Source: Deltaproteobacteria bacterium (lineage in GTDB: Bacteria; Desulfobacterota; Desulfuromonadia; Geobacterales; Geobacteraceae). Taken from it: a DNA stretch of 57,692 nt. Below, one piece after another: positions 30,855 to 38,912 of this stretch. The stretch's first letter is position 1, and each line of letters opens with the position of its first letter. The DNA lies in contig JAJZUQ010000013.1 in NCBI GenBank assembly GCA_021848385.1, positions 1 to 57,692 of the forward strand, written 5' to 3'. Both the position numbers and the translations under genes were made by a program. The notes under the pieces are model-generated. The model had not been told where the DNA came from. It saw nothing but the letters and a program-made list of their open reading frames with translations, and searched no databases.

Positions 30855-32462
30855 TTACTGGCAGCCCGGGAATTTGAAGGATGTGATCCAAGTGCTCCAG
30901 TTGAAAGTGCCATTTCTCTTCAGGTATTCATTGGTGTACCAGAAAGTGCAGTCATCCAGCGGGTCGATCGTCATGGCGCTGTAATCCCCCCAGCGGTTGA
31001 GGTTTACCAACTGCGAACCGCTCCCTGCCTTGATGACAGACTCGATCTGCATGGTGTTGAGGGGGTCGGTGGCCAGTCGCCCCGTATAGCGGATCGCTGG
31101 ATTGACGCTACTGCTCGAAGCACTGTACCCGAGGGCCATATTCCCCTGCTTGTCCATGGCAATACTCCCCATCCAGCGATGGGTGCCGTCAGAGACGCCG
31201 AGGGTACCTTGCTGGTAAACAAGAGGTGTTCCCGACGGATTGCGTAGCTCATACCAGCGAACGGAAGTGATCTGGCTTTTTTTGGTGGCCCCTACCGCCA
31301 CGGAATGATTGACGACCAGAGACTCGTGATCGGCAAAATTACGGTAGGCAAGGCGGTACATCAAACGGTCCGCCAGAGAATCGAGCTTCTGCCTAGTGTT
31401 TGGCTGTGGAATACACGCACCTCCGCCATTGCAGGCGGCAACAAAGGGTGCGACCTGGATGGTGGTGGGACCAATGAATGTGGAGTTTCCCGGCGAGGCC
31501 CAGTCAACATGGAACTTCCAGAGGCGAAGCGAGTTCGAGCCGAAGTTGACGAGAAAGTTCGGTGACCCGCCGGGAGGGGGGGTGGAACCATCCAGGTCCG
31601 AAGGCAACAGGCTGGCATAGCTGGAGCTCAACTGGAAGCACTGCTGGGTGGCGGCGTTGCCATTCAGCATGCTGGCGCGGTCGAATGCGCAGGCCTTGGC
31701 CCCCGCAAAGCTCGACCCGTTATTGAAGATGTTGTAGGTAACATAGTAGCCATCCGGCCAGACCCCCAGCTTGGGATAGTCATTGAACTGGGTATTACCG
31801 TAGCTGAAGGCGTAACGGTAATAGGGGCCGGTGGCATCCGAGGTAGCCGAAACGGCTACACACTGCAGGTAGGGGGTCGTCGAAACGGAGAACTGGGTAA
31901 GAATCCAGCGATTGGCAGCCTTGTCGTACTGGACGATAGGGTCACCGTCATTGTTGGCTTCACAGCCGCCCCCAAACCCCTGCCAGATGGCATTTCCGAC
32001 CTTCGGGAATCCTGAGACAATCTTTCCCGTTGTTTTGTCAAACACCGCGAAATAGGTATTCACCCACTGCACGTACTGTGTGGCACCCACTGCACCGTTG
32101 GTGTCAGGCGGCGCATACTGAACCGAAAAGCCGTAGTCGCCATTCCCCACCCCGGCAAAGCCCAGACCGGCCGTCGTGCGGACCAGTTGACCGATGGAGG
32201 TCTGGACGGCCGTATCAATCCCCGCTTCAGGTCCTCCGGGTGGGATCAGCCGCAACGGTTTCACTTTTTTCTCCTTCTCATCAACCGCAGAAGGAGCAAC
32301 CCCCGCCAGATCACGAACCGGCAGGGATACGTCGTATTGTACTGCGCTGGAGACTTCAACCGTACTGATGTCGTCCTTCGGATTGTTACCGGCAGCCATT
32401 GCGTACGGGCTACTCGATAAAGTGGCAATCAGAGCCACGATCCCCAAGTTTCTTGCGTACAT
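30855..32462 (-). CDS. Large secreted protein, probable beta-propeller, unknown role
   Basis: 535 residues with a signal peptide 'NLGIVALIATLSSSPYAMAAG'. The start at 32462 is set by AAGGAGG 4 bases upstream; a longer frame lacks this. The mature chain is rich in aromatic/Gly beta motifs such as 'QYVQWVNTYFAVFDKTTGK', 'NDGDPIVQYDKAANRWILTQF', 'FNDYPKLGVWPDGYYVTYN' and 'HRWMGSIAMDKQGNMALGY'. These resemble BNR/sialidase-type propellers in secreted proteins of environmental bacteria. Six or more Cys residues in the mature part may form disulfides. It has its own terminator. No catalytic residues can be assigned; a surface binding or glycan-related role is only a guess. Confidence 0.75.
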   Translation of the reverse strand: MYARNLGIVALIATLSSSPYAMAAGNNPKDDISTVEVSSAVQYDVSLPVRDLAGVAPSAVDEKEKKVKPLRLIPPGGPEAGIDTAVQTSIGQLVRTTAGLGFAGVGNGDYGFSVQYAPPDTNGAVGATQYVQWVNTYFAVFDKTTGKIVSGFPKVGNAIWQGFGGGCEANNDGDPIVQYDKAANRWILTQFSVSTTPYLQCVAVSATSDATGPYYRYAFSYGNTQFNDYPKLGVWPDGYYVTYNIFNNGSSFAGAKACAFDRASMLNGNAATQQCFQLSSSYASLLPSDLDGSTPPPGGSPNFLVNFGSNSLRLWKFHVDWASPGNSTFIGPTTIQVAPFVAACNGGGACIPQPNTRQKLDSLADRLMYRLAYRNFADHESLVVNHSVAVGATKKSQITSVRWYELRNPSGTPLVYQQGTLGVSDGTHRWMGSIAMDKQGNMALGYSASSSSVNPAIRYTGRLATDPLNTMQIESVIKAGSGSQLVNLNRWGDYSAMTIDPLDDCTFWYTNEYLKRNGTFNWSTWITSFKFPGCQ

Positions 32463-32768
32463 AAAACCTCCTTCGCCCTTCTCACGGGTTGATAGCCGAC
32501 CCGCTCGCACATGCTCTCCTGTTATTGTCATAAGTATACTACCGCAGAGTTCGATTGCCATCATCCGGCAATGTCAACCTAATTTGCCGACAAAAATCGT
32601 CAAAAGTTAAATTGACATTGTCCTCATAATGTCTAAGTCACAATTAAAGAGCAGCAGCATTTTCTTATCAAGAGCGCCAGCGGGACAGGCCCCGTGACCC
32701 TCCCCATCTAACAGAACCGCCACCTTCCGCAACCTGGAACTCGGGGTGAATTCTATGCGTTGTAACAA

Positions 32769-32795
32769 ACGCCCCCGATGATTCACCGGGGGCGT
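32769..32795 (-). terminator. Terminator of the 61-aa gene
   Basis: ACGCCCCCG / CGGGGGCGT 9-bp perfect stem with a 9-base loop, followed by TTTGTT on the minus strand, directly after the gene ending at 32803. Confidence 0.7.
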
Positions 32796-32802
32796 CCTTG
32801 GC

Positions 32803-32988
32803 TCATGCATACTTCTGGCGAATTTCCGCTATCCTCTCGGCCGGCAATCCCAGCCACTCCAGGAAGCTTTGATGCCCTTCCGGGTTCTCCCTCTCGAACA
32901 GCCGGTGCCACTTCTGCATCGCCGCCTCATCAAGGCCGATCGCCCGGAACCGCTCGACCCATTCGTCTACCGTTACCTTGTGGTTCAT
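32803..32988 (-). CDS. Small 61-aa protein with leader repeat
   Basis: 61 residues, acidic/basic helical protein beginning M-N-H-K-V-T-V-D-E-W-V-E-R-F and containing 'KWHRLFERENPEGHQSFLEWLG' motifs split around residue 25-45. I have the impression of similar small proteins of unknown function in other Geobacter genomes, but I cannot name the family. AAGGAG and AGGAG lie directly before the ATG at 32988; the longer frame (to 33099) would run through the regulatory repeat. The promoter/leader (33000-33077) is duplicated at 30711-30788 without its gene. A terminator follows. Confidence 0.7.
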   Translation of the reverse strand: MNHKVTVDEWVERFRAIGLDEAAMQKWHRLFERENPEGHQSFLEWLGLPAERIAEIRQKYA

Positions 32989-32999
32989 CTCCTGCTCCT

Positions 33000-33077
33000 T
33001 TTCGTCCCGAAAATTTTGCGTCATGGCCGTGACGAAAACCAGGCTAAAGTGTGAAGCGGTAGACGGGTCAAGGGAAA
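33000..33077 (-). promoter_or_regulatory. 78-bp promoter/leader repeat, copy 2, of the 61-aa gene
   Basis: The minus-strand sequence carries TTGACC (possible -35) with a weak TTTAGC about 17 bases on, then the dyad TTTTCGTCA-N6-TGACGCAAAA (33014-33038), an operator-like inverted repeat, just before the ribosome site. Matches 30711-30788. Confidence 0.6.
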
Positions 33078-33156
33078 TTTGATTTCGCGTAACGGGCATG
33101 GCTTTGACCCGCAGGTTTCATGGCGGGTCGTAAGCCTTGTTGGGATCGTCTGCGAT

Positions 33157-33909
33157 TCAGATTTTTTTAATAGCAACATAGTAAGCAACGTCTCTGCTGG
33201 GGTTTCCATAAAGGTCGAAAAAACATGTGTGATCAAGAGGGTTTATGATGGTTACTTTGTCCCAGTCATGCTGTATAAAGACGCTTTCTCGAAAAATATT
33301 GCGCTCATATTGAGACATTCCGTAAGCAACATGGTCCACAAGAATCAGCCACCATTCTGGGTACTGAGCGCGAAATCCTGCAACTTTCTTTGTTTTATCC
33401 TCAATGCACATTCGAAGATTGCGCTCTAATTCTGGAATGACGAAGCCCCCTTGATCTAAATCGCCAATTGACCCCAATTCGAACGTTTTTTCCAACGAGC
33501 TACCTTTCTGCCATAACTCAACATCAATATTCGTTCCAATCTGGAATCGAACCTTGTCTCTCCTGGGCATTTCTTCTAGCGATTGAAAAAAAACGCGCAT
33601 CTTGCTTTCAATATGTTTCCATTGCGGCACTGGACGCTTGAAGCGAAAGAGTATCCACCAGCCAGAATCTCGCGTTGGCTCTAATGATTTAAGGAATTTA
33701 TTCAACTTGCCTATGAGAGGCCTTTCAACTTCCTCAAGCCCTTTAGGTGTATCACGCCCCTGTTCATTCTGATTCAAACGCCTTACTTCAACCGCGATTC
33801 GATCCTCAACAAGGAAATCTGGCACAATATTGCCGTTTGGTTCGTAAACAATGTTTTTTTGCCCACGAGAACAGATATGATCAAAAGCGATTTTTTCAGT
33901 AGGGTCCAT
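33157..33909 (-). CDS. Unrecognised AT-rich gene product, possible PD-(D/E)xK-like nuclease
   Basis: 250 residues from ATG at 33909 (an in-frame GTG at 33945 adds 12). Residues about 24-42 read 'GNIVPDFLVEDRIAVEVRRL', an arrangement like the restriction-endonuclease-fold core (P-D, then acidic-x-basic), but with E-V-R instead of E-x-K. The rest is charged, mixed alpha/beta, with 'WWILFRFKRPVPQW' and 'QYPEWWLILVDHVAYG'. Base composition is clearly more AT-rich than the flanks, and codon use differs, which suggests transfer. It follows a zinc-binding small protein gene in the same direction. It could be part of a defence pair; function unproven. Confidence 0.65.
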   Translation of the reverse strand: MDPTEKIAFDHICSRGQKNIVYEPNGNIVPDFLVEDRIAVEVRRLNQNEQGRDTPKGLEEVERPLIGKLNKFLKSLEPTRDSGWWILFRFKRPVPQWKHIESKMRVFFQSLEEMPRRDKVRFQIGTNIDVELWQKGSSLEKTFELGSIGDLDQGGFVIPELERNLRMCIEDKTKKVAGFRAQYPEWWLILVDHVAYGMSQYERNIFRESVFIQHDWDKVTIINPLDHTCFFDLYGNPSRDVAYYVAIKKI

Positions 33910-33959
33910 TCTCAAAGTATCCCTTGCTCGATATACCAACGGCACAAGGCAAAAAAAGA

Positions 33960-34286
33960 TTACACTTCAGCTGTAATCTTAACCTTACTTTCCCCGTTAG
34001 CATTGATCAGCCCTATTTTTGTAATATCAACATTATGCTTCTTTGAAAAGTTCATTAACATATTTAAAATCTCATTTTCCAGTTCCTCTTTGTAATCACT
34101 AACAGTTTTTTCTTTAGGCGGAACTTCAACATGATCCATACATTCCCAACCTCCTTTCCCGTCTTGATGATAAGCTTTGCCGTTGTTTCTTAGGTTGCAG
34201 CCGCATTTGCTACACGTTTGAGCATCAGCTGGTTTTTGGAAATCAGAATTTGACTCACTCTTGAATATATTTGTTAAAATACTCAT
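33960..34286 (-). CDS. Small zinc-finger-like protein, 108 aa, AT-rich
   Basis: 108 residues. 'CSKCGCNLRNNGKAYHQD' followed by 'WECMDHV' gives a C-x2-C...C-x2-H zinc knuckle (residues about 25-52). The C-terminal half is a charged helix ending in a short beta segment ('VKITAEV'). AGGAGG lies 9 bases before the ATG. It is transcribed just before the nuclease-like gene, about 50 bases upstream, and shares its AT-rich composition, so the two probably arrived and act together. No family recognised. Confidence 0.7.
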   Translation of the reverse strand: MSILTNIFKSESNSDFQKPADAQTCSKCGCNLRNNGKAYHQDGKGGWECMDHVEVPPKEKTVSDYKEELENEILNMLMNFSKKHNVDITKIGLINANGESKVKITAEV

Positions 34287-34598
34287 AATTTATATCCTCC
34301 TATGCTTGCTCAAAAGAGTAAACTCGAAATTTGTACCTACTCTTCGCCTCTCACGCCAACTTCAACTTTTTCTGCATTTGACCAACTCGCTATTGAGCGG
34401 TTCACACGCGTGAACCGGTGATCCCCCCAAATGGAACATTTATCCTGTGAGTATTCTGAATCCCGATGATTGCTTTTCCGCTGCACATCCTCTCATCACG
34501 CGCCCAGCACAGCATTCCCTCGGAATATACCCATTCCCCGGCAGCCTGTAAATTAAAGTTTTCAAAAACTTCGGAATCAGCCGTTGCTACAGCCCTAT
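34287..34598. other. AT-rich intergenic stretch between zinc-finger gene and fic
   Basis: 312 bases with no gene supported. It contains an inverted repeat GGTTCAC-ACGC-GTGAACC (34399-34416) that could terminate the fic transcript or serve as an operator. It marks the change from AT-rich to GC-rich composition. Confidence 0.5.
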
Positions 34599-35819
34599 TT
34601 ATGGAGAAACCCGGCTGGGATAAAGGTCGGGGAAGAGGTAGCCTGCAACGTGGGTCGGAAATTCAAGTCTGACCTGCCCCTTCGGGGAATCCGACACCAG
34701 CAGCCCCTCATCGAGCAACTGCCCCAGCACCAGCCGCCCGGTGCGCTCGGCCATGCCGGAAACGCGGATGATGGCGCCACGGGACACCTGGCCGCGCAAC
34801 AACGCCTCCTGGAGCATGTAGGCCGCTTCCGGTTTGAGCGCCGCGTACGCCGGTTTCGGTGCAGGGATGAGTTTTGCGCCGCGCATGCCGACATAGCCGT
34901 TTATCCGGTCGAGCAGGCCGTCGAGCCGCAGCAGCCCGTGCATGAAGCCTATCTGATCGAGGCAGGTGTCGAGGAAGTAGCGGCAGAACTTCACCAGCCC
35001 CTCGTTGCTGAGGTTCCCCCGACCGTCATAGTCATTACGCCGCGGTGCATCGGCCCAACTGAGGGCGGCCATGTAGTCGTCACGTCGGCGGGCAAGCCCC
35101 CGACTGACGTTCCAGAGCCCGTAGCCGTGCAATGGCAGACGGCGGAAGCAGGCATCGGTGTAGAGCCTTGTTACGCGGCCGTTTCCGTCCAGAAAAGGAT
35201 GAATCCACATCAGTCGGTGATGGGATGCGGCAGCGACGATGAGAGGCGTAATGCCATGATGCCCGGCAGGAGAATAGGCCGATGCAAATCGCTTCAGGAA
35301 TGCGGGAAGCCGCTCGGACACCGGCCCGACGTGGCGGCCGACCTCGACTTCGCGCCGGCGCAATTCGCCCGGCATGACCTCCAGCACCTCGCCGCTCTTT
35401 TCGTCCTTTACCTGACGAAGTTCGGCCGGGAGCTGTTTGTAAAAAATGCGGTGGAGCCAGACGATAAAATCGCCGGAAGCGATGTCGAGCGCCGGCTCAT
35501 CCCGAAGGCGCGCTTCCAGCGCGCGCTGACAGTTGATGTGGGCAAGGCTCTCCAGTTGCAGGTCTCGCCTGGCGGGGTCGCTGAAGTAGTCCTGCCGCAT
35601 GGCGCGTTCGATGTCGACTGGATGGGTGCTGTGCCCTTCGATGAGGTTGGAGTAGTAACTGTTGATGAGGCGCAGGAGTTCCACAACCGCCTGCTGCGCG
35701 ACCGGATGGAGTTGTTCCCCCAGTGCTGCCGACTGGCAGGCCACCTCCCGGGCCAGGTCTTCGAGCTCCGGCGCCCCCGTGGGGAGCAACGGCTCCATGT
35801 GTGAAGGTTCGGAAAACAT
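34599..35819 (-). CDS. Fic-domain protein (AMPylator-like, class II with inhibitory motif)
   Basis: 406 residues. The inhibitory-helix motif [S/T]xxxE[G/N] is 'SNLIEG' (Ser57-Glu61-Gly62), N-terminal to the Fic core, which defines class II. The catalytic motif 'HPFLDGNGR' is at 207-215 with His207, intact. The C-terminal 100 residues look like a winged helix-turn-helix ('VSRGAIIRVSGMAERTGRLVLGQLLDEGLL'). Such Fic proteins transfer AMP to protein targets and are held inactive by the Glu. AAGGAG lies 9 bases before the ATG. The promoter carries four ATCGGCAA repeats, suggesting self-control through the C-terminal DNA-binding domain. Confidence 0.92.
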   Translation of the reverse strand: MFSEPSHMEPLLPTGAPELEDLAREVACQSAALGEQLHPVAQQAVVELLRLINSYYSNLIEGHSTHPVDIERAMRQDYFSDPARRDLQLESLAHINCQRALEARLRDEPALDIASGDFIVWLHRIFYKQLPAELRQVKDEKSGEVLEVMPGELRRREVEVGRHVGPVSERLPAFLKRFASAYSPAGHHGITPLIVAAASHHRLMWIHPFLDGNGRVTRLYTDACFRRLPLHGYGLWNVSRGLARRRDDYMAALSWADAPRRNDYDGRGNLSNEGLVKFCRYFLDTCLDQIGFMHGLLRLDGLLDRINGYVGMRGAKLIPAPKPAYAALKPEAAYMLQEALLRGQVSRGAIIRVSGMAERTGRLVLGQLLDEGLLVSDSPKGQVRLEFPTHVAGYLFPDLYPSRVSP

Positions 35820-35820
35820 T

Positions 35821-35931
35821 TTGCCGATCTCCTTGCCGATTATTCTATACCGCTAACAGTACAACATTATTTGCTATTATTCTACTAAATCGTGCATTTT
35901 ATCCGATGTTTTTGCCGATTATTTTGCCGAC
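35821..35931 (-). promoter_or_regulatory. Four-repeat operator-like array in the fic promoter
   Basis: TTGCCGAT at 35821-35828 and 35833-35840, TTGCCGAT at 35912-35919 and TTGCCGAC at 35924-35931. In each pair the starts are 12 bases apart. Read as ATCGGCAA on the coding strand. The pairs bracket an AT-rich stretch that probably holds the promoter. Confidence 0.55.
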
Positions 35932-35951
35932 TCCTCCGAAAACATGACATC

Positions 35952-35999
35952 CAGACAAACCGGGTGATCAGAATACTCTTGGGCGAGGACAGCCAGTAG
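35952..35999 (+). pseudogene. 3' fragment of a second thiF-like gene
   Basis: Reads Q-T-N-R-V-I-R-I-L-L-G-E-D-S-Q-stop, matching the thiF C-terminus Q-A-N-Q-V-I-R-I-L-L-G-E at 27.8 kb, with TAGCCTC at the stop in both. About 32 bases later lies the ACGCCGTGA hairpin, as after thiF. Nothing upstream continues the frame as thiF. Confidence 0.7.
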
Positions 36000-36031
36000 C
36001 CTCGCCCGCACTACTTCATGACCACGCAAAA

Positions 36032-36068
36032 ACGCCGTGAATCCTTTTCAACAGAGGGTTCACGGCGT
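36032..36068. terminator. ACGCCGTGA hairpin, copy 3
   Basis: ACGCCGTGAATCCTT / AGGGTTCACGGCGT stem, flanked by AAAA on the left and TTTT on the right, so it can terminate in both directions: the lost thiF copy (plus) and lpxD (minus, stop at 36144). Confidence 0.75.
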
Positions 36069-36143
36069 TTTGGTGTTTGCTATATTTCTTTTCGGCGTTT
36101 CGCACATCAACCTTGCGGTTTCGCGCCCCGCAAGCCGGGCATC

Positions 36144-37199
36144 TTAATCCACCAGTGAGACCAACCGGGGCGGTTCCAGCAGTGCTTCCACCCTGGTCAG
36201 ACGCGTTCCCATTCGGGTAAGGGTTTTGCGCATTTCCGGCAAATGGGGGAACACTGCGGCGGATTTGAGCCGTGCCTGGTGAGGGATGGCCGGAGTGCCG
36301 CTCAGCACCTCGCCCGGTGCCACGTTGCCGAACACGCCGGATTGGCCGGAGATCATGGCGTTGTCGCCGATCTCAGCATGATCCACAATCGCCACCTGTC
36401 CGCCGAGGGTTACATGGCGTCCGAGTTTGACACTCCCGGCAAGGCCGGCCTGTGCCACGATGATGCAATCCTCGCCAACCGTGCAGTTGTGAGCCACCTG
36501 GACGAGGTTGTCGATCTTGGTGCCGCGCCCGATGCGGGTTGTTTCGAGAGCAGCCCGGTCCACCGTAGCATTGGCCCCGATTTCCACATCGTCTTCGATG
36601 ACGACGTTGCCGATCTGCGGGATCTTGCACCAGGAATGGCCATCCGGGGCGTAACCGAAGCCGTCGCCACCAATGACGGTACCGTTGTGAATGGTGACCC
36701 GATTCCCAATCCGGCACCCTTCCCGCACCGACACCCCCGCGTGCAGCGTAACGTCGTCCCCCAGTACAACCCCCGCGTAAAGGGTGACGTTCGGATGAAG
36801 CGTCACCCGGTCGCCGATGTGGACCCCTTCGGCAATGTAGGTGCCGGGATAAACGGATGCTTCCTTGCCGATAACGGAGCTCTCGTCGACGGAGGCCCCC
36901 GCCATAATCCCCCTGGCTACCCTCGGCCTGGCGGTGAACAGGGCAAGCAGTTTGGCGAAGGCGAGGTACGGGTTGTCAACAACAATGGCAGGTCGGCCGA
37001 ACGGGTCGGCTTTGGGAGGAAGAATAACGGCAGTTGCACCGGTAGTCTTCACTTTGTGCGCATATTTCGGATTGGCGAGGAAGGTGATCTGCCCTGCTGT
37101 CGCCGTATCCAGCGTCCCGAGACCACTGATACCGACAGAGGGGTCCCCTGTGAGCTGGCCGCCCAGATAATCGGCCAGTTCCTGCAATGTCTTGTTCAT
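36144..37199 (-). CDS. lpxD: UDP-3-O-acylglucosamine N-acyltransferase LpxD
   Basis: This 351-residue protein has an N-terminal LpxD uridine-binding domain (1 to about 95, '[23 protein letters not shown]') and a left-handed beta-helix of hexapeptide repeats (about 100-310: '[21 protein letters not shown]', '[13 protein letters not shown]', '[22 protein letters not shown]'), including the catalytic His in 'QVAHNC'. The third enzymatic step of lipid A synthesis adds a hydroxyacyl chain. It stands outside the usual lpxD-fabZ-lpxA-lpxB cluster, as neighbours are unrelated; it may be a second lpxD. An ATG in good context starts it. Confidence 0.93.
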   Translation of the reverse strand: MNKTLQELADYLGGQLTGDPSVGISGLGTLDTATAGQITFLANPKYAHKVKTTGATAVILPPKADPFGRPAIVVDNPYLAFAKLLALFTARPRVARGIMAGASVDESSVIGKEASVYPGTYIAEGVHIGDRVTLHPNVTLYAGVVLGDDVTLHAGVSVREGCRIGNRVTIHNGTVIGGDGFGYAPDGHSWCKIPQIGNVVIEDDVEIGANATVDRAALETTRIGRGTKIDNLVQVAHNCTVGEDCIIVAQAGLAGSVKLGRHVTLGGQVAIVDHAEIGDNAMISGQSGVFGNVAPGEVLSGTPAIPHQARLKSAAVFPHLPEMRKTLTRMGTRLTRVEALLEPPRLVSLVD

Positions 37200-37594
37200 G
37201 GTGTTCTATTTCCTTTTCAGGTAATGATTACACGGGAATCCCGAAGGAGCAGGGGGAGGTCGGATTTGTTTTTGAGAGGAAAGCGGTAGCGGCGAACAGA
37301 CGGCATCGCTTACAGGCAGACGTGGCAAATCTTATCAATAGAGCTTGAATTACCAGCTTCGGTGGCATAGCATGCATATTATTGATGCGAGCCGCGGCAA
37401 TCAGCAAAATATCCTTTTTCATAATGGATGATTGCCCTTGAAATAGCAAGAACAGATTTGGCCACCACATTAGACAAACCCAACAATACTGCACCCATAG
37501 AGTGGTATAGTGAATAGCGGGACGATGCATTCCGTATCTGAATTGCTTGCGGGATGAAGAAGTCAAAAAATGAAACCACAACCAAGGTAAAACC
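37200..37594. other. Divergent intergenic region, lpxD / DAC-like gene
   Basis: 395 bases without a supported gene; the frames present are short and lack ribosome sites. An extended -10 element, TGgTATAGT (TATAGT at 37506-37511), lies about 85 bases before the plus-strand gene and may be its promoter; no good -35 is seen. Confidence 0.45.
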
Positions 37595-38869
37595 ATGCCG
37601 ATTACCGTATTCGAAGCCATGAAGGGAAATATCCGCTCCTTCCTCGGCGGGGCAGAGGTTGACCTCGTAGCCGGCGAGGGAGAAGCCCCGACACCAGAGA
37701 CCGGCATACGCGTCGGCATCTCCATTGATGAGCGCCCGTACGCCTTCACGGCCAGACGGACCCCCCTCCCTTTAACCCGCACCGAAGAGGCCTTCTGCCG
37801 GGAGCTTCTGACCGCATTCTCAGCCCTGTACACAGGATTCCGGCAGGAAGGTTACGCCGCACACTTCCGGACGGCGCTCCTTGCCTCCATCATGGACATC
37901 ACGGTGGCACGCTTCCTCCGGGGGGACCACCGGAAAGGTTTCTGGCCGATCCAGCAACTGATCCAGCTGCTGAAAAACCTCTCCTACCAGCAGTACGAGG
38001 GTACGCCAGCCACCTCCGGCTTTCTCGTCCACCGCACCACCCTCCCCGAACTCCGCCGTCTGATACGGTACCGGAAGCATTCCCTCTTCCCCCTCAAGCC
38101 ATACCAGTCCATCACTCCCACCTTCTTCGACAACCCCCTCGCCTACCGTTTCATTGACGGGAACAATCTGTTTTTCGTCGCCAACATCCAGATGCAGGTA
38201 ACCGGCATTATCATGACCAGCAATGCCGAAACCCACAACGACGTGGAGCGTCTGACGAACCGGGAAATCTTCTCCCTCGTCAGGAACACCGGCACGGGGG
38301 CCTTTGCCGTAACCGTCAACGATTCCTCTGAAATCGAGGTAATGACCAGTCCCGACAAGCTTCTCGTCCGGCGCAAGGGAATCTGGGCCATCTTCGACCC
38401 GGACATATTCCGCTCTTTTCTCGCGGGAAGCATCGATGAAGAGGCGGCCGACGACCTTCTCTGGACGGTCTATGCCCTCTCCAAGGTCCGGCACGGCACG
38501 GTAATTCTCATCCATGACCGGAGCCCCCGGCAGCTGGCCACCCTGAAAAAAGGGTCCGTCGGCGGAGACGACCCCATCGGCCGGCTCCTCACCAGCCGGG
38601 TGAAAGGGAGATCCATCGGCGACCTGAAACATTCGGGGACCCTGCTCCGCCTCCTCTCCTCAGACGGAATGACGGTTTTCAGCCGGAGCGGCAGACTGCT
38701 GGAAACCGGCTTCATCATCGACACCTCCCATGCCCGGGAGGTGGTCACCGGCGGGGGTAGAACCACGGCCGCCAGCGCCGCGTCCTTTTTCGGCAAGGTG
38801 ATCAAGGTATCCCAGGACGGGCCGATCGAACTGTACCATGAGGGGAGACAGATCTACCGCTTCGGATGA
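37595..38869 (+). CDS. DisA-N/DAC-like domain protein (diadenylate cyclase family, variant)
   Basis: 424 residues. The N-terminal about 260 residues are of unknown fold. The C-terminal about 160 match the DAC (DisA N-terminal) pattern: 'KVRHGTVILIHD', 'LLRLLSSDGMTVFSRSGRLLETGFIID', then 'TGGGRTTAASAASFFGKVIKVSQDGPIELY'. The catalytic D-G-A is D-G-M and R-H-R is R-T-T here. The variants may make it a c-di-AMP synthase of altered activity or, more likely, a sensor that binds a nucleotide (DACNV/DACNG-type). It stands alone with its own terminator. AAGG precedes the ATG. Confidence 0.65.
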   Translation: MPITVFEAMKGNIRSFLGGAEVDLVAGEGEAPTPETGIRVGISIDERPYAFTARRTPLPLTRTEEAFCRELLTAFSALYTGFRQEGYAAHFRTALLASIMDITVARFLRGDHRKGFWPIQQLIQLLKNLSYQQYEGTPATSGFLVHRTTLPELRRLIRYRKHSLFPLKPYQSITPTFFDNPLAYRFIDGNNLFFVANIQMQVTGIIMTSNAETHNDVERLTNREIFSLVRNTGTGAFAVTVNDSSEIEVMTSPDKLLVRRKGIWAIFDPDIFRSFLAGSIDEEAADDLLWTVYALSKVRHGTVILIHDRSPRQLATLKKGSVGGDDPIGRLLTSRVKGRSIGDLKHSGTLLRLLSSDGMTVFSRSGRLLETGFIIDTSHAREVVTGGGRTTAASAASFFGKVIKVSQDGPIELYHEGRQIYRFG

Positions 38870-38873
38870 CCAC

Positions 38874-38899
38874 AAATAGCCCGCATCAGCGGGCTATTT
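38874..38899 (+). terminator. Terminator of the DAC-like gene
   Basis: A perfect 11-bp stem AAATAGCCCGC / GCGGGCTATTT with loop ATCA, followed by CATTT, 4 bases after the stop codon. Confidence 0.88.
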
Positions 38900-38912
38900 C
38901 ATTTCAGTCCTG

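Larger units (their letters stand above)
35820..36143. other. fic promoter, thiF fragment and hairpin region
   Basis: 324 bases. From left: four TTGCCGAT/C repeats in two pairs (35821-35931), the fragment matching the thiF 3' end (35952-35999), the third ACGCCGTGA hairpin (36032-36068) and the lpxD 3' flank. No intact gene. Confidence 0.7.

Noticed and set aside
34584..35804. 406-aa open frame on the plus strand
   Set aside because: Exact antisense of the Fic gene, which has intact catalytic motifs; GC-rich third positions create the open frame.
37228..37833. 201-aa minus-strand frame upstream of lpxD
   Set aside because: Covers the divergent promoter region and the start of the DAC-like gene; low complexity and no ribosome site.
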